From the NCBI GenBank assembly GCA_045660825.1, contig JAZREN010000002.1, positions 34,419-98,418 on the forward strand: a DNA stretch of 64,000 bases. The letters are read 5' to 3'. Within the stretch, counting starts at the first letter, position 1. Each line of letters opens with the position of its first letter. This DNA is from HGM04593 sp045660825 (lineage in GTDB: Bacteria; Bacteroidota; Bacteroidia; Bacteroidales; Bacteroidaceae). The notes under the pieces were generated by a model that saw nothing but the letters and a program-made list of their open reading frames with translations, ran no database searches and had not been told where the DNA came from. A program made the translations under genes and the position numbers. Below are positions 41,685 through 52,500 of this stretch, piece after piece.

Positions 41685-44363
41685 ATGAAAATGGGAAAGA
41701 CAACACATAAGGGTATAAAATGTGGTGAAGAGGCGGTTTCTGCAAAAGGAGCCGGGAGTTTGGCGTCGCGAATAGCTGGGTTACCCTCTCTTCTTGGTGG
41801 CAATCTGTTTGCAATATTGTTTTTCGTGGCAGTGTGGGCGTTGCTTGCATTCCGCGAATCGGCATTGCTGTTCCGTGTGAATGAACTGTCGGTCTTCTTG
41901 TACGACGATCTTTTCTATGAGGAATTGATGGCTATGCCCGCAGGAATTCTCTACTATGTGGCGAGCTGGTTGGTGCAACTGTTCTATTATCCCGTTCTGG
42001 GTGCTACGGTATATGTAGCGTTTCTTGCATTGGTATATTGGCTCACATGCATGGTCTTTGACCTGACGCCCGGACGCCGTTTGTTGGCTATGCTGCCTGT
42101 TGCGGCTCTGTTGGCATCGAATACACAGCTTGGCTATTGGATATTCTACATTAAGATTCCCGGCTACTATTATGTTGCGCTTCTTGGAGTGCTCGTTTCA
42201 CTTTTGGCAATGTGGGCTGTCAAAAAGTTACATGTATACCTGAAACCGTTTGTTATCGCCGCATGGATATATCTTCTGTATCCTTGTCTGGGTGTATATG
42301 CTTTGGTGTCGGGAGTTGTCATGGCTGTCTATACCTTGTGTGTGGCTATTGGCAAAAAACAGGGAATGGTGAGCATTACTGTCTCGTCGGTGGCGGTGCT
42401 TGTCTCCATTTTTCTTGCGTGGCTTGCTCCCAGAGCGCATTATGAACGTTATGTCACAGTTCCATCAGACGACGTATACACGGTTGGTTTGCCATCTTCG
42501 CAATGGAGAAGTGAGTATGTGCCAGACAATGAAGACAAGGCAAGAGAGGTTTCAGTGATTGAAGGGGTTAATGGCCGTGTAGGATACCCTGTAAACAAGG
42601 TGCTTACCAAGTTTAGGATAAACATTGACGGCAGTTTCTCGCAGAAAGCAATAAACAATGCCAAGAATGACCTCTATGCAAGCAATGAGATAAACCGTCC
42701 TGTTGATGGGAAAAAATATATATTCACCTTTATCGGCAAGGATGGTGTTGAGCGCTATATGAATGCAGATGGCAACAGCGTTTCTTTTGTAGAAAAGAAG
42801 AGTGGTGTAGCGGTTCCCGAGTCAGCGCATTTTATCTGTGTTGCCGACGGTAGGTATAAGGATGTTGCATCGTTCAAGACGTTGGATGGCAAATATCTTG
42901 CCTGGAATAAGAAGACCGTGGATGAAACCGGAGTGGATGAATATAATGTAGTGTTGTCTGCATCACCGGCCGGCGGTAATGTGAATTGTTCGCTTATGAA
43001 GCTGCTGAAAGAGGATAGCGTGCGCGTCGGTGATAATTCAGAACTCTTTGGTGTCGTGTATCTTATGGTACTGGATGCCGGGGCTGATGGGGCTCTTGCT
43101 CCGCTGTTTGTGCCGGGTGTTGCCGGTGGTGTACTTGTAGGCTCTTCGTCGGCAATCTTTAACGACTCGCATGCATCGGCGCTTCGCGTAGACGAGGTGG
43201 GTTTCCAGCCACAGCCGTTCCCGCTTGATATGCAGGAAAGGTCTATGTGGTATAATGTCATGGTCAATTGGATACCGTTCTATCTTTTGTTGCTGTCGTT
43301 TGTGCTACTGGCATTCTTACCCGTTGTCCCCGAATGCAAGTCGGCAATCCCGGCAAGTGTCGTGTGGATTGTTCTCTCATTGTTGCTTGTGATTTTCAGT
43401 TGGACATTCTGGTATGGCAATCAGAATTTCCGTGTCGAGAATGAACAGAACAGGGCTATGTGGGACGAGGAATGGAATCGGGTCGCAGAACTTGCGCGCG
43501 ACGTGGAGGTTCCCACCCGACAGGTTGTAATGAACAGGAATATTGCTCTTCTGAAACTCGGCCGTTCGGGCAACGAAATGTTTGCTTTCCCCGAGGGCAG
43601 TGCCGACATTGAGGCGTCGATACCGGTGCGTCTGGCGCAGACCGGCGGTAAAATGGCCTATTTCCAGTATGGTAAATTCAATTTCTGCTATCGTTGGTGT
43701 GTTGAGGATGCAGTGGAGTATGGCTGGCGAATCGAATATTTGAAACATGCTGTACGTTCAATGCTTTTGTCGGGTGAATACAGGCTTGCACAGAGGTATA
43801 TTGATATTCTCAAACGTACTTGGTTCTATGCCGATTGGGCTTGCGAAATGGAGAAATATGTGAATAATGCTGAATCCATTGCCCGTAACAGGGAGTTTGT
43901 AACGCCATTGAACATGACGTGCTACAATGATTTTCTGGATGTTGACGAATCGTACGTCGAGGCCTATCTGACAAAGAACCTGATGAACGCGAATGAGAAT
44001 ATGTCGCGTGTGTATGTTGAAGCAGCCATGGCTTCGGCGCTCACCCGCAAGGACGCAAAGTCTTTCTGGTTCTTCTTGAACTATTATGTCAACGAACTAA
44101 AAGCCAATACCTTGCCAAAGCATTACCAGGAGGCAGTGTTGCTGTTCCTTAATGTTGATAAGGGACGTACGGTCCAGGTGCCCCAGGCTTTCCTTGACAA
44201 GTTCATCTCGGTGAGCACCACCAACCGAATGAAGAGATTCATGCAGTTGGTGTCTCAACATAAGGGCAAGAGTGAGGAAGAAATGGCGCCTTATTTCAAG
44301 GACGATTTTGGCGATTCCTATTTCTATTTCTATTTCTTTGTGCGTAACATAAAAACCAATTGA
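41685..44363 (+). CDS. Large DUF6057-like multi-pass membrane protein with a soluble insert
   Basis: 892 aa of unknown function. About nine hydrophobic helices lie at 41-56, 85-103, 107-125, 133-147, 161-178, 185-220 (two), 229-248, 527-547 and 557-576. A soluble region separates helices 8 and 9 (about 250-525); its part 340-505 has short repeated beta motifs (KKYIFTFIGKDGVERYMN, ASFKTLDGKYLAWNKK) suggestive of a beta-trefoil. The C-terminal 310 residues are soluble and helical, TPR-like (YRLAQRYIDILKRTWFYADW). It resembles the Bacteroidetes DUF6057 family, with the extra domain inserted (family recalled, not searched). Overlaps the next gene by 4 bases (ATGA). Confidence 0.7.
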   Translation: MKMGKTTHKGIKCGEEAVSAKGAGSLASRIAGLPSLLGGNLFAILFFVAVWALLAFRESALLFRVNELSVFLYDDLFYEELMAMPAGILYYVASWLVQLFYYPVLGATVYVAFLALVYWLTCMVFDLTPGRRLLAMLPVAALLASNTQLGYWIFYIKIPGYYYVALLGVLVSLLAMWAVKKLHVYLKPFVIAAWIYLLYPCLGVYALVSGVVMAVYTLCVAIGKKQGMVSITVSSVAVLVSIFLAWLAPRAHYERYVTVPSDDVYTVGLPSSQWRSEYVPDNEDKAREVSVIEGVNGRVGYPVNKVLTKFRINIDGSFSQKAINNAKNDLYASNEINRPVDGKKYIFTFIGKDGVERYMNADGNSVSFVEKKSGVAVPESAHFICVADGRYKDVASFKTLDGKYLAWNKKTVDETGVDEYNVVLSASPAGGNVNCSLMKLLKEDSVRVGDNSELFGVVYLMVLDAGADGALAPLFVPGVAGGVLVGSSSAIFNDSHASALRVDEVGFQPQPFPLDMQERSMWYNVMVNWIPFYLLLLSFVLLAFLPVVPECKSAIPASVVWIVLSLLLVIFSWTFWYGNQNFRVENEQNRAMWDEEWNRVAELARDVEVPTRQVVMNRNIALLKLGRSGNEMFAFPEGSADIEASIPVRLAQTGGKMAYFQYGKFNFCYRWCVEDAVEYGWRIEYLKHAVRSMLLSGEYRLAQRYIDILKRTWFYADWACEMEKYVNNAESIARNREFVTPLNMTCYNDFLDVDESYVEAYLTKNLMNANENMSRVYVEAAMASALTRKDAKSFWFFLNYYVNELKANTLPKHYQEAVLLFLNVDKGRTVQVPQAFLDKFISVSTTNRMKRFMQLVSQHKGKSEEEMAPYFKDDFGDSYFYFYFFVRNIKTN

Positions 44364-45877
44364 TGCTTGTTATGAAAAGATTGTTTGAATATATATGCGT
44401 GGCATTGCTGTCTCTTTGTGCTGCATGTTCGCAAAAGGCACCGCTTGTACCGGAGAAGTATGCAACGGTTGATGCCAAACCTGTGATATACCCCGATTAT
44501 ACCGACGTGGTTGTTCCCTGTAACATTGCTCCGCTTGTGTTCAGGGTTGCCGATGATGCAACCGATTTTGTTACACGTTTTGCTGCCGGCGACGTTTCTT
44601 TTGTCTATGGCGGGAGTGAGGTTGCACCAGCTGCCGATGAGTGGCGCTCGCTCATGGAGTGCGCGAGGGGTGGTGCAGTAAAGGTCGAGGTGTATGCCAA
44701 CCAGGCCGATGGTTGGAAAAAGTATGAACCGTTTTCTATTACAGTTTCGCCAGACAGTATCGACAGGTATATCTCCTATAGGTTGATACCGCCCTCATAC
44801 GTGGCTTATGAGAAACTTACAATATCGCAGCGCGACCTTACAAATTATGACGAGTCTGTGATTTACAGCAATAAACTGGTCTCTTCGGAGCCGGATGGTC
44901 AATGTATCAACTGTCATGCATACAAGAATTACAGGACCGACAACATGCAGTTCCATGTGCGCCAGTATCTTGGAGGAACGGTTTTCGTACACAACGGCAA
45001 TGTCAAAAAGGTGAACATGAAGACCGATTCGACCATATCGGCCGGTGTCTATCCCTTCTTCAATCCCAAATATGATGTTGTAGCCTATTCGGTGAACAAC
45101 ACGGGCCAGATTTTCCACACCAAGAATCCCAATAAGGTCGAGGTTCAGGATCAGGCAAGTGATGTCATTATCTATGACCCGGTCAGGGAGGTTGTGTCGC
45201 ATGTTGCCAACGACCCCGATTGTCTTGAGGTGTTCCCCGCCTGGTCGCCCGATGGCGAGACGCTCTATTACTGCTCGGCCTATTTCCCCAAACGTGCCGA
45301 TATTCCACACGTTGAGAATATGATACGCAATTACAGGGATGTGAAATATGATATCCTGCGTCGCTCGTGGAATCCGCAGACCGGTGAATTTGGCGAGGTG
45401 GATACAGTGTTCGCGGCCTCAGCAATGGGCAAGAGCGCTACGTTCCCGCGCGTTTCTCCATGTGGACGCTATCTTTTGTTTGCGCTGGCCGAATATGGAT
45501 GTTTCCACATCTGGCACAAGGATGCCGACCTTTATGTCCTGGAACTTGCAACCGGCAAGCACTGGCCGCTAGATGCAGCAAATTCTGATTTTCCCGAGAG
45601 CTATCATGCCTGGAACAGCACGGGAAAATGGATTCTTTTTGCCAGCCGCCGCGACGATACCAATTACAGCCGCCTGTATATCGCACACATGAATGACGAC
45701 GGAACAAGCGATAAGGCTTTCCTGTTGCCGCAGCGTGAGAGTGAATTCTACGACTTTTTCGATCGTTCATACAATGTGCCGGAATTTATGGTTGAGCCGG
45801 TTTCCATAACCCCGCACGATTTTGTTGAGGTTATAAAAGGTGACGCTGTAAATGTTAAATACACCTCTGATTTTTGA
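44360..45877 (+). CDS. TolB-like beta-propeller lipoprotein with CxxCH heme motif
   Basis: 505 aa. Lipoprotein signal ending SLCAAC (if ATG 44372 is used the signal is MKRLFEYICVALLSLCAAC, the better n-region; ATG 44360 overlaps the preceding stop). Residues 182-186 are CINCH in SSEPDGQCINCHAYKNYRTD, a class I cytochrome c heme-attachment motif, with Met196 a possible distal ligand. The remainder is a WD/PD40-type propeller: CLEVFPAWSPDGETLYYCSA, FPRVSPCGRYLLFALAEYG, HAWNSTGKWILFASRRDD. Such proteins are often labelled TolB-like or cytochrome c biogenesis protein in Bacteroides. Translation is coupled with the DUF6057-like gene. Heme binding is inferred only from the motif. Confidence 0.75.
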   Translation: MMLVMKRLFEYICVALLSLCAACSQKAPLVPEKYATVDAKPVIYPDYTDVVVPCNIAPLVFRVADDATDFVTRFAAGDVSFVYGGSEVAPAADEWRSLMECARGGAVKVEVYANQADGWKKYEPFSITVSPDSIDRYISYRLIPPSYVAYEKLTISQRDLTNYDESVIYSNKLVSSEPDGQCINCHAYKNYRTDNMQFHVRQYLGGTVFVHNGNVKKVNMKTDSTISAGVYPFFNPKYDVVAYSVNNTGQIFHTKNPNKVEVQDQASDVIIYDPVREVVSHVANDPDCLEVFPAWSPDGETLYYCSAYFPKRADIPHVENMIRNYRDVKYDILRRSWNPQTGEFGEVDTVFAASAMGKSATFPRVSPCGRYLLFALAEYGCFHIWHKDADLYVLELATGKHWPLDAANSDFPESYHAWNSTGKWILFASRRDDTNYSRLYIAHMNDDGTSDKAFLLPQRESEFYDFFDRSYNVPEFMVEPVSITPHDFVEVIKGDAVNVKYTSDF

Positions 45878-45917
45878 GATATTTTAACAAACTATTGTTA
45901 AAAATATAAAAATGCGT

Positions 45918-45970
45918 TTTCTCCTGTTTTTTTGCGTTTTTGGCATTGAAACAGGAGAAACTGTTTTTTT
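45918..45970 (+). terminator. Terminator after the TolB-like gene
   Basis: Perfect 12-bp arms TTTCTCCTGTTT / AAACAGGAGAAA (45918-45929 with 45949-45960) followed by CTGTTTTTTTT. It separates the slyD operon from the FAS1-SusCD cluster. Confidence 0.78.
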
Positions 45971-46039
45971 TATCGTTAAAAAATATCTTCGTGCCCGAAA
46001 AAAAACAGGGATTTGTGCGAAAATTTATTTAAAAGTCTT

Positions 46040-46047
46040 ATTTTTGC
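46040..46047 (+). promoter_or_regulatory. Putative -7 element for the FAS1-SusCD cluster
   Basis: TATTTTTG at 46040-46047, with TTTG at 46012-46015 (24-base spacing, longer than usual). A second possible -7 element TATCTTCG is at 45984-45991. The start codon is at 46127, so the leader is about 75 bases. Confidence 0.45.
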
Positions 46048-46126
46048 ACGTTAACTATGGGGTAATTATGCCCTGTTGCGAAATGCTTGAAAAAAACAAA
46101 AAATAATAATTAATAATTTTGTAGTT

Positions 46127-49100
46127 ATGTTCAAACACCGTTTAACTAAATTTGGCGTATCATCGCTCTTTGCGATGTTTATGCTTTTTGCCGGTGGTTC
46201 ACTGCAGTCATGTAAGGATTGGCTCGATGTTTATCCTTACGATGATCCGGGTGATCCCGAGTGGTTGGGAGCAAGTGTGTACGATTTCCTCAAGGAGGGA
46301 ACACCGAACCACACTTATGCCTACTATGTTGCCATTATCGACAGTTTGGGTGAAAAGGAATCTCTTGCTCACACTGGTAGCAAGACCCTCTTTGTGGCCG
46401 ATGATGCTGCGTTCGAGCGTTTCTTCAAAGGCGGCAACAATGTTTGGGGCGTCAAAAGCGTGGGCGAAATGTCCAAGGCTCAGATGAAGACAATCCTCTA
46501 TAGTTCAATGCTCGACAATGCCATGTTGCTCGACATGCTTTCAAGCACCGGTGTCCAGACAAACCAGGAGGGTACCTGTCTGCGCCGTTGGTCATCGTCA
46601 AAGGTGATTGACTCAATTCCTCTTCTTGTCAGCTCAGATTTGGAAAACCCCGATGGCGTTACATACAAGAACCACGTGAACTGGCCCACATACAACAAGT
46701 ATTGGGATGTCCTTCGTGGTAATGCCCGTACCGAGAACCTTCGTTTGGCGATGGACGGTTCAAGAGCCATGATGGTGCATTTCCTCGGCGACTATTTGAG
46801 AAAGAACAATATCACGACTTCGGATATCGAGTTTCTCTTTACAAAGAAAGGCGAGGTGCAGAAGACTTTTGTCAATGGCGATGCATTCATCTATGGCAAC
46901 AAGATTGTTTCAAGTGATGTGAATACCGGTTCTTACTCTGACGACACATTGACCATCACTTGCAAGAACGGTTATATCTACCGCATGGATGAACTCCTTT
47001 TGCCGCCATCGAACATGGCCGACGAGTTGCGCAAGCACCCCGATACCAGAATCTTCAGTCACTTGCTTGACCGTTTCTGTGTCCCCGTGTATGACGAGTC
47101 ACTTACAAAAGAGTTCAATGCATACTATAAAACAAACGACAGTGTGTTCAAGCTCCGTTATTTTACCGATTCTTATAACTCTCATCCAATGCTTGTTGCT
47201 GCCAACAGCAACCCGGCAGCCGAGGAGAGATTGAATATCGACCCGGGACAGAATAATCTTGGCGCATCTTCATCAATGGCCGAGGATATGGCTGCGATGT
47301 TCGTTCCTAACGACAAGGTACTTTATGAGTATTTTGCCAATGAAGATGGCGACGGCCATTTCCTCTTGGCGCGTTTTGCTCCAAATAATGAGGTAAGTGA
47401 CATTGAGAGTCTTATGTCGGCACTTGACAGTGTACCACAGAAGAACATTGCTCCATTCTTGAACAACTTGATGAAGGCTTCTTTCGCCAAGACTGTATTG
47501 AGCAAATTCGACAAGATTACTGACGATGCAAATGAGTTGATGAATATTACAGCAAACCATGTGGACGAATGCGTTATTGCAAACAACGGTGTTATTTATA
47601 TATTGAACGACGTGTTCGGTCCCGGTGCTTATGAGGCTGTTTCGGCTCCAACTCTTGTAAACGACAATATGGGCGTGATGCGTAATGTTATCAGCCAGTT
47701 GCGTTACGACTACTATTTGCTCGCAATGGATGCAAACTACTCATTGATTATTCCCGATGATAATCATTTCGTATATTATGATCCACTTACAGTGACAAGG
47801 GATGACAAAGGCGAATTGCTGACAAATGCAGAGCCAAAGGCATACTCGTTCCACTATGATACCAAGAAACCAAAGGCAAACGGAGCGTTGAACTTCTGGG
47901 CCGATGTATATAAGTTCAATCCTACAACATATGAGATCGTTGATACAATGACAGAACAGGGATATTCTTTAGACGGTACCCAGTTCGGTGGTATCGGCAC
48001 TTTTGCGGCAAACCGCTTTACCGATTTGATGGAATACCTTATTATAGTACACAATGATGAGGAAGGTTTGAAACCTGATGTCAAGTACTATCAGACAAAG
48101 GGATATGCTACTGTCAAAATCGATGCAAGTGATCCCGAAAATATAAAGATGTATGGTGGTGAGCAGCTTGAGAGAGGTACAACAATCCTTGTATCTGGCA
48201 AGACTAACCACGAGAATGGTGTGACATACTGCACTGTTCCTGCCGAGGAGAATACTCCAGGTAGTCTTCATTCGGGTGTTCCAACACCTCCAACCAGGTC
48301 GGTGTTCGAGAACATGCAGATGAAGGCGGCATCGGAGTATGAAAAATTCTATGAGTTCTTCAATGTTTGCTACCCCGGCGCGAACTATGCTTCAAAAACC
48401 GATAGCGGTCTGGTGAAGAAGGTGTTTGATTGCAAGAATGAAAAGGCTTTGAACGATTCAACCTTGCGCTATTCTATCTTCTATACCAATACATCTGATA
48501 CCAAGGCATATACCAAGAATACTATACCATTTTTCAATATCTACCATTATACGGTATATGCTCCTTCAAACGAATCGATACAGGAGATGCACGAGCTTGG
48601 TCTTCCTACATGGGAGCAGGTGACTGCCCAGGCCAATGCCGGAAACACAGCCAAGGCTGCTTCAATGTTGAGTTCTATCATCAACTTTGCGAAGTATCAT
48701 TTCCAGGATAACTCAATCTACGTAGACAATACACCTATTACAACTGTTGACCCTGCAACCGGTGTAACTGTTCCCGGCAAGAGTTTTTCAACTGCGGTAA
48801 TCAACGAAAAGACAAACCGTTTCTATGAACTGCAGGTTGAGAGAAGCGGCAATACATTTACTGTAAAGGATGATATGGGTAATGAAAGAAGCGTGATTAC
48901 AGATGGTGATGAGAACAGGGATTGGAATATCATGTGCCGCGACAATGTATACACATCAGGCGGAACAGGTCCTTCTGCAACCCTTAACAACTACTCATCT
49001 TCGTCATACACAGTTCTTCAGCCAATTGATGGCGCTCTTTTGAATGAGTCAATGTTCGGTTACGACGGTCGTTTCAAGCGATTTGCAAAGAATGGCCGCA

Positions 49101-49513
49101 CTGTAGATGCTATGTATGTCGACGGAACCGGTGCTGTTGAGTTTGATGGCCAGATGTGTTATTTGGTTGCAACAATCGGTAACATTAAGATTGCAGACGC
49201 TATTGACGGTGTTCAGGAAATCCACAAGGCCGGTTACCTGATGAAGGTTATCGATGAAAGCGATTCTGAATATGATAACTATTTGACACGTGAGAAACTC
49301 ATCGTGAAGGAGAGCCAGAATGTGCTTGTTACCGACGAAGGTCTTTGGGTCAAGGAGGTCAAGAACAACAAGGATGTTGTGGTATCTTATGAATATGCGA
49401 CTGTAGAAAAGGACGGCTTCGTATATATAATAAGGTATAACAACGATGGTTCTGTCAAGGAGGAAATCAAGATTGGCGAGGTTACTCCCGAAGAAGACGG
49501 TGACAACAACTGA
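46127..49513 (+). CDS. FAS1 (fasciclin)-domain surface lipoprotein, long form
   Basis: 1128 aa. Signal MFKHRLTKFGVSSLFAMFML and lipobox LQSC, then the N-terminal stretch CKDWLDVYPYDDPGDPEWLG. Several FAS1-like modules follow, recognisable by an H1/H2-type beginning and end: SVYDFLKEGTPNHTYAYYVA with TLFVADDAAFERFF (first module), DMAAMFVPNDKVLYEYF and HVDECVIANNGVIYILNDVF (middle), and HYTVYAPSNESIQEMHELGL with IDGVQEIHKAGYLMKV (last). FAS1 domains mediate adhesion and, in Bacteroidetes Sus-type clusters, accompany SusD as surface lipoproteins. First gene of a six-gene cluster; SusC follows after 28 bases. Confidence 0.82.
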   Translation: MFKHRLTKFGVSSLFAMFMLFAGGSLQSCKDWLDVYPYDDPGDPEWLGASVYDFLKEGTPNHTYAYYVAIIDSLGEKESLAHTGSKTLFVADDAAFERFFKGGNNVWGVKSVGEMSKAQMKTILYSSMLDNAMLLDMLSSTGVQTNQEGTCLRRWSSSKVIDSIPLLVSSDLENPDGVTYKNHVNWPTYNKYWDVLRGNARTENLRLAMDGSRAMMVHFLGDYLRKNNITTSDIEFLFTKKGEVQKTFVNGDAFIYGNKIVSSDVNTGSYSDDTLTITCKNGYIYRMDELLLPPSNMADELRKHPDTRIFSHLLDRFCVPVYDESLTKEFNAYYKTNDSVFKLRYFTDSYNSHPMLVAANSNPAAEERLNIDPGQNNLGASSSMAEDMAAMFVPNDKVLYEYFANEDGDGHFLLARFAPNNEVSDIESLMSALDSVPQKNIAPFLNNLMKASFAKTVLSKFDKITDDANELMNITANHVDECVIANNGVIYILNDVFGPGAYEAVSAPTLVNDNMGVMRNVISQLRYDYYLLAMDANYSLIIPDDNHFVYYDPLTVTRDDKGELLTNAEPKAYSFHYDTKKPKANGALNFWADVYKFNPTTYEIVDTMTEQGYSLDGTQFGGIGTFAANRFTDLMEYLIIVHNDEEGLKPDVKYYQTKGYATVKIDASDPENIKMYGGEQLERGTTILVSGKTNHENGVTYCTVPAEENTPGSLHSGVPTPPTRSVFENMQMKAASEYEKFYEFFNVCYPGANYASKTDSGLVKKVFDCKNEKALNDSTLRYSIFYTNTSDTKAYTKNTIPFFNIYHYTVYAPSNESIQEMHELGLPTWEQVTAQANAGNTAKAASMLSSIINFAKYHFQDNSIYVDNTPITTVDPATGVTVPGKSFSTAVINEKTNRFYELQVERSGNTFTVKDDMGNERSVITDGDENRDWNIMCRDNVYTSGGTGPSATLNNYSSSSYTVLQPIDGALLNESMFGYDGRFKRFAKNGRTVDAMYVDGTGAVEFDGQMCYLVATIGNIKIADAIDGVQEIHKAGYLMKVIDESDSEYDNYLTREKLIVKESQNVLVTDEGLWVKEVKNNKDVVVSYEYATVEKDGFVYIIRYNNDGSVKEEIKIGEVTPEEDGDNN

Positions 49514-49541
49514 TTGGTGATGTAGAAAAAACATAATAGCT

Positions 49542-52500
49542 ATGATAAAAATAAAGCATTTATTTCTGCTCGTGCTTTTCTGCTTGGTAAGCAGTAGCGT
49601 ATTTGCACAAAAAAGTGCGAGAATTTCGGGTACGATTACAAGTGACGCCGAAGGTCCGCTGATTATGGTGAACGTCACCGAGCGCGACAACAGTAATCGT
49701 ATCATCGAGGCTTGTGTGACCGACTTTGAGGGTAATTTCTCTATGGTTGTAAAGAACACAAGCAATGTCCTTGAGATTTCGTATGTGGGTTATAAGACCC
49801 AACGCATTGAAATTGGTAGCCGCACGGTCTTTAACATCAAGATGGTTGAGGACAACATGCTCGAGACTGTGGATATCGTTGCAGAGCAGCGTTCACGCTC
49901 GGGTGGTCTTGACATTCTTGAGCGCGAGATGACTCATGCTACACAGAAAATCAGCATGGACGATATGGACGGTCTTTCTTTCGCATCTGTCGATGAGGCG
50001 CTCCAGGGACAGATTGCAGGTCTTGACGTCGTGTTCAACTCGGGTGACGTCGGTTCCGGTACTCAGATGCGTCTTCGTGGTAACTCATTGCTCGAGGGTG
50101 ATGCCACACCGCTCATCGTTGTGGACGACAACATCTTCGAGGTCGATGAGGGTACATTCCAGTTCGAGAATGCTACAAACGAGAGCTTTGCCGAACTGCT
50201 CATGATCAACACCGAGGATATCGCCGAGATCGAGGTTTTGAAGGATGCTGCGTCTTGTGCCGTTTGGGGTTCACGTGGTGCCAATGGTGTCATCAAAATC
50301 AAGACAAAGCGTGGTAAGCGTGGTCCCACACGTGTAAGCTTTACATATAAGTTCAAGGATAAATGGACTCCAAATGGTTATAATCTGCTCAATGGTGACG
50401 ACTATACTATGCTCATCAAACAGGCACTTTTCAATGTGAACCAGGTTGGTGTTGATATCCCTGAGCTTAACTATGACCAGACATTCCCGGAGTATCAGAA
50501 CTACAACAACAATACCGATTGGGTTGATGCCGTTTCTCAGCACGGTTACAGAAATGAGTACAACCTCAACCTGAGCGGTGGTGGTGAGAAGGCAACATTC
50601 CGTATTTCAGGTGGTTATTCAAACGAGACAGGTCAGGTGCTTGGTCAGAACCTGAACAGTTTCAGTTCACGTTTGGCTCTTGACTACTATGTGTCAGCGC
50701 GTATTAAGGTTATTGCCGACTTTGCGTTCTCATATACAAAGCAAAGACGCAATACAATGGACTTGCTTTATAACTCTTTGCTGATGATGCCTAACCAGAG
50801 TATCTATGAGCAGGATTCGCTTGGCAACAATACCGATGCATACTATGCTATGCTCAAGTATCCAAGTCCTAACCAGTTGCAGAGTGCTATGCAGGGACGT
50901 AAGAATCCTATCGCAGTGGGTGATTTGGCACAGTATCACACAGAGAACTACAGCATCAACCCACAGATTACTTTCGAGTACAACCTGCTTGGCCTTGAGG
51001 ACAACGAGACACAGCTCAAGTACCGTGGTATGGTGAACCTGAATGCTTCAACATCTTCGGGTAGTGTATACAATCCTGCTGCTCTTTCAACCGACGACTG
51101 GACCTCTACCGAAAAGAACAAGTCTGAGTCCAATGACAGCAAGAGCCTTGGTTTTACAACACGTCACCAGTTTGTCCTTACCCCATATCTGGGTAGTAGT
51201 GACCACTATATGACAATGAACGCACAGTTCGAGTTGTCGACAAGTACCGGTAATTCACAGAACTCGACAGCTGTTGGTCTTCCAACCGGTAATATCAGCA
51301 GTTCTACAGTCGGTGCCAGCTTGTCCGGTACAGGTACCAGCAAGTGGGAGAGCCGTAACATCAGTTTCGTGTACGATGCCCACTACTCATACAAGTCAAA
51401 GTACTCTTTGCGTCTTGCCGTCCGTGGTGAGGGTAACACAGCCATGGGTGATGACAGAAAATGGGCTGCATTCCCATCAATCTCTGCACGTTGGAACATC
51501 ATTGATGAGCCTTGGATGGATTGGGCAAAACCATATTTGAGCATGTTGTCACTGCGTCCCGGTTTCGGTATGGACGGTCACGCTCCTGGTCGTAACGTAA
51601 CTTTCAACAGCTACTCTGCATATGCCTATAGCTATCTTGGCATGGCCGGTTTCCAGATGGACGGTATCCGTTTGACCGACCTTCGCCGCTCTGACAAGCG
51701 TGAGTGGAACGTCGGTTCCGACTTCGGTTTCTTCGATGGTTTGCTCACCGGTGCATTCAACTACTACCATGGTACAACCTATGATAACATCATTGCCAAC
51801 TACCGTCTGCCATCGACAACCGGTTACTCAAGTCTTGCCTACAAGAACTCCGGTACTGTGAGAAACTATGGTTGGGAGCTTAACATGAACCTTAACAATG
51901 TGAAGTTGGCCAAGGATTTCTCAATGTCAATGTATTTCAACATCGGTAACAACTTCAACGAGATCCTTGAACTTGAAGAGGCATATCTTGAGGAGAAGAA
52001 CGGTAAGTATGAGCAGCCACAAAATAGCAAGTACCTCCCACGCGTACAGATTGGTAACCCAAGCGGTGCCATCTACGGATTCCGTTATAAGGGTGTTTAC
52101 CGTTACAGCTACAAGAACTGGGAGAAGGCTCTTGCTGAGGAAGAGGCCGGCCGCAACGGAACATGTCCTATCGTGCGTGATGCCGAGGGTAATGTCGTTT
52201 ACGAGGCTAATGGCCAGCCAAAGAAACTCGTTCTCTTCTATGATAATGAAGAGGGTAAGTCATTCTATGAGTTCAAGGGTGGTGACGCCATCTATGAGGA
52301 TGTCAACCACGATGGTACAATCAACCAGCTCGATATTGTTTACCTTGGTAACTCTAACCCTGCTGCACAGGGTGGTTTCGGTTTGACATTCCGTTACAAG
52401 AAATGGTCTTTGAGAACATCGTTCACATACCGTTGGGATGTTGACGTTGTAAATAGTTCACGTATGGCATTTGAGAATATGTCGTCATTCGACAACCAGA

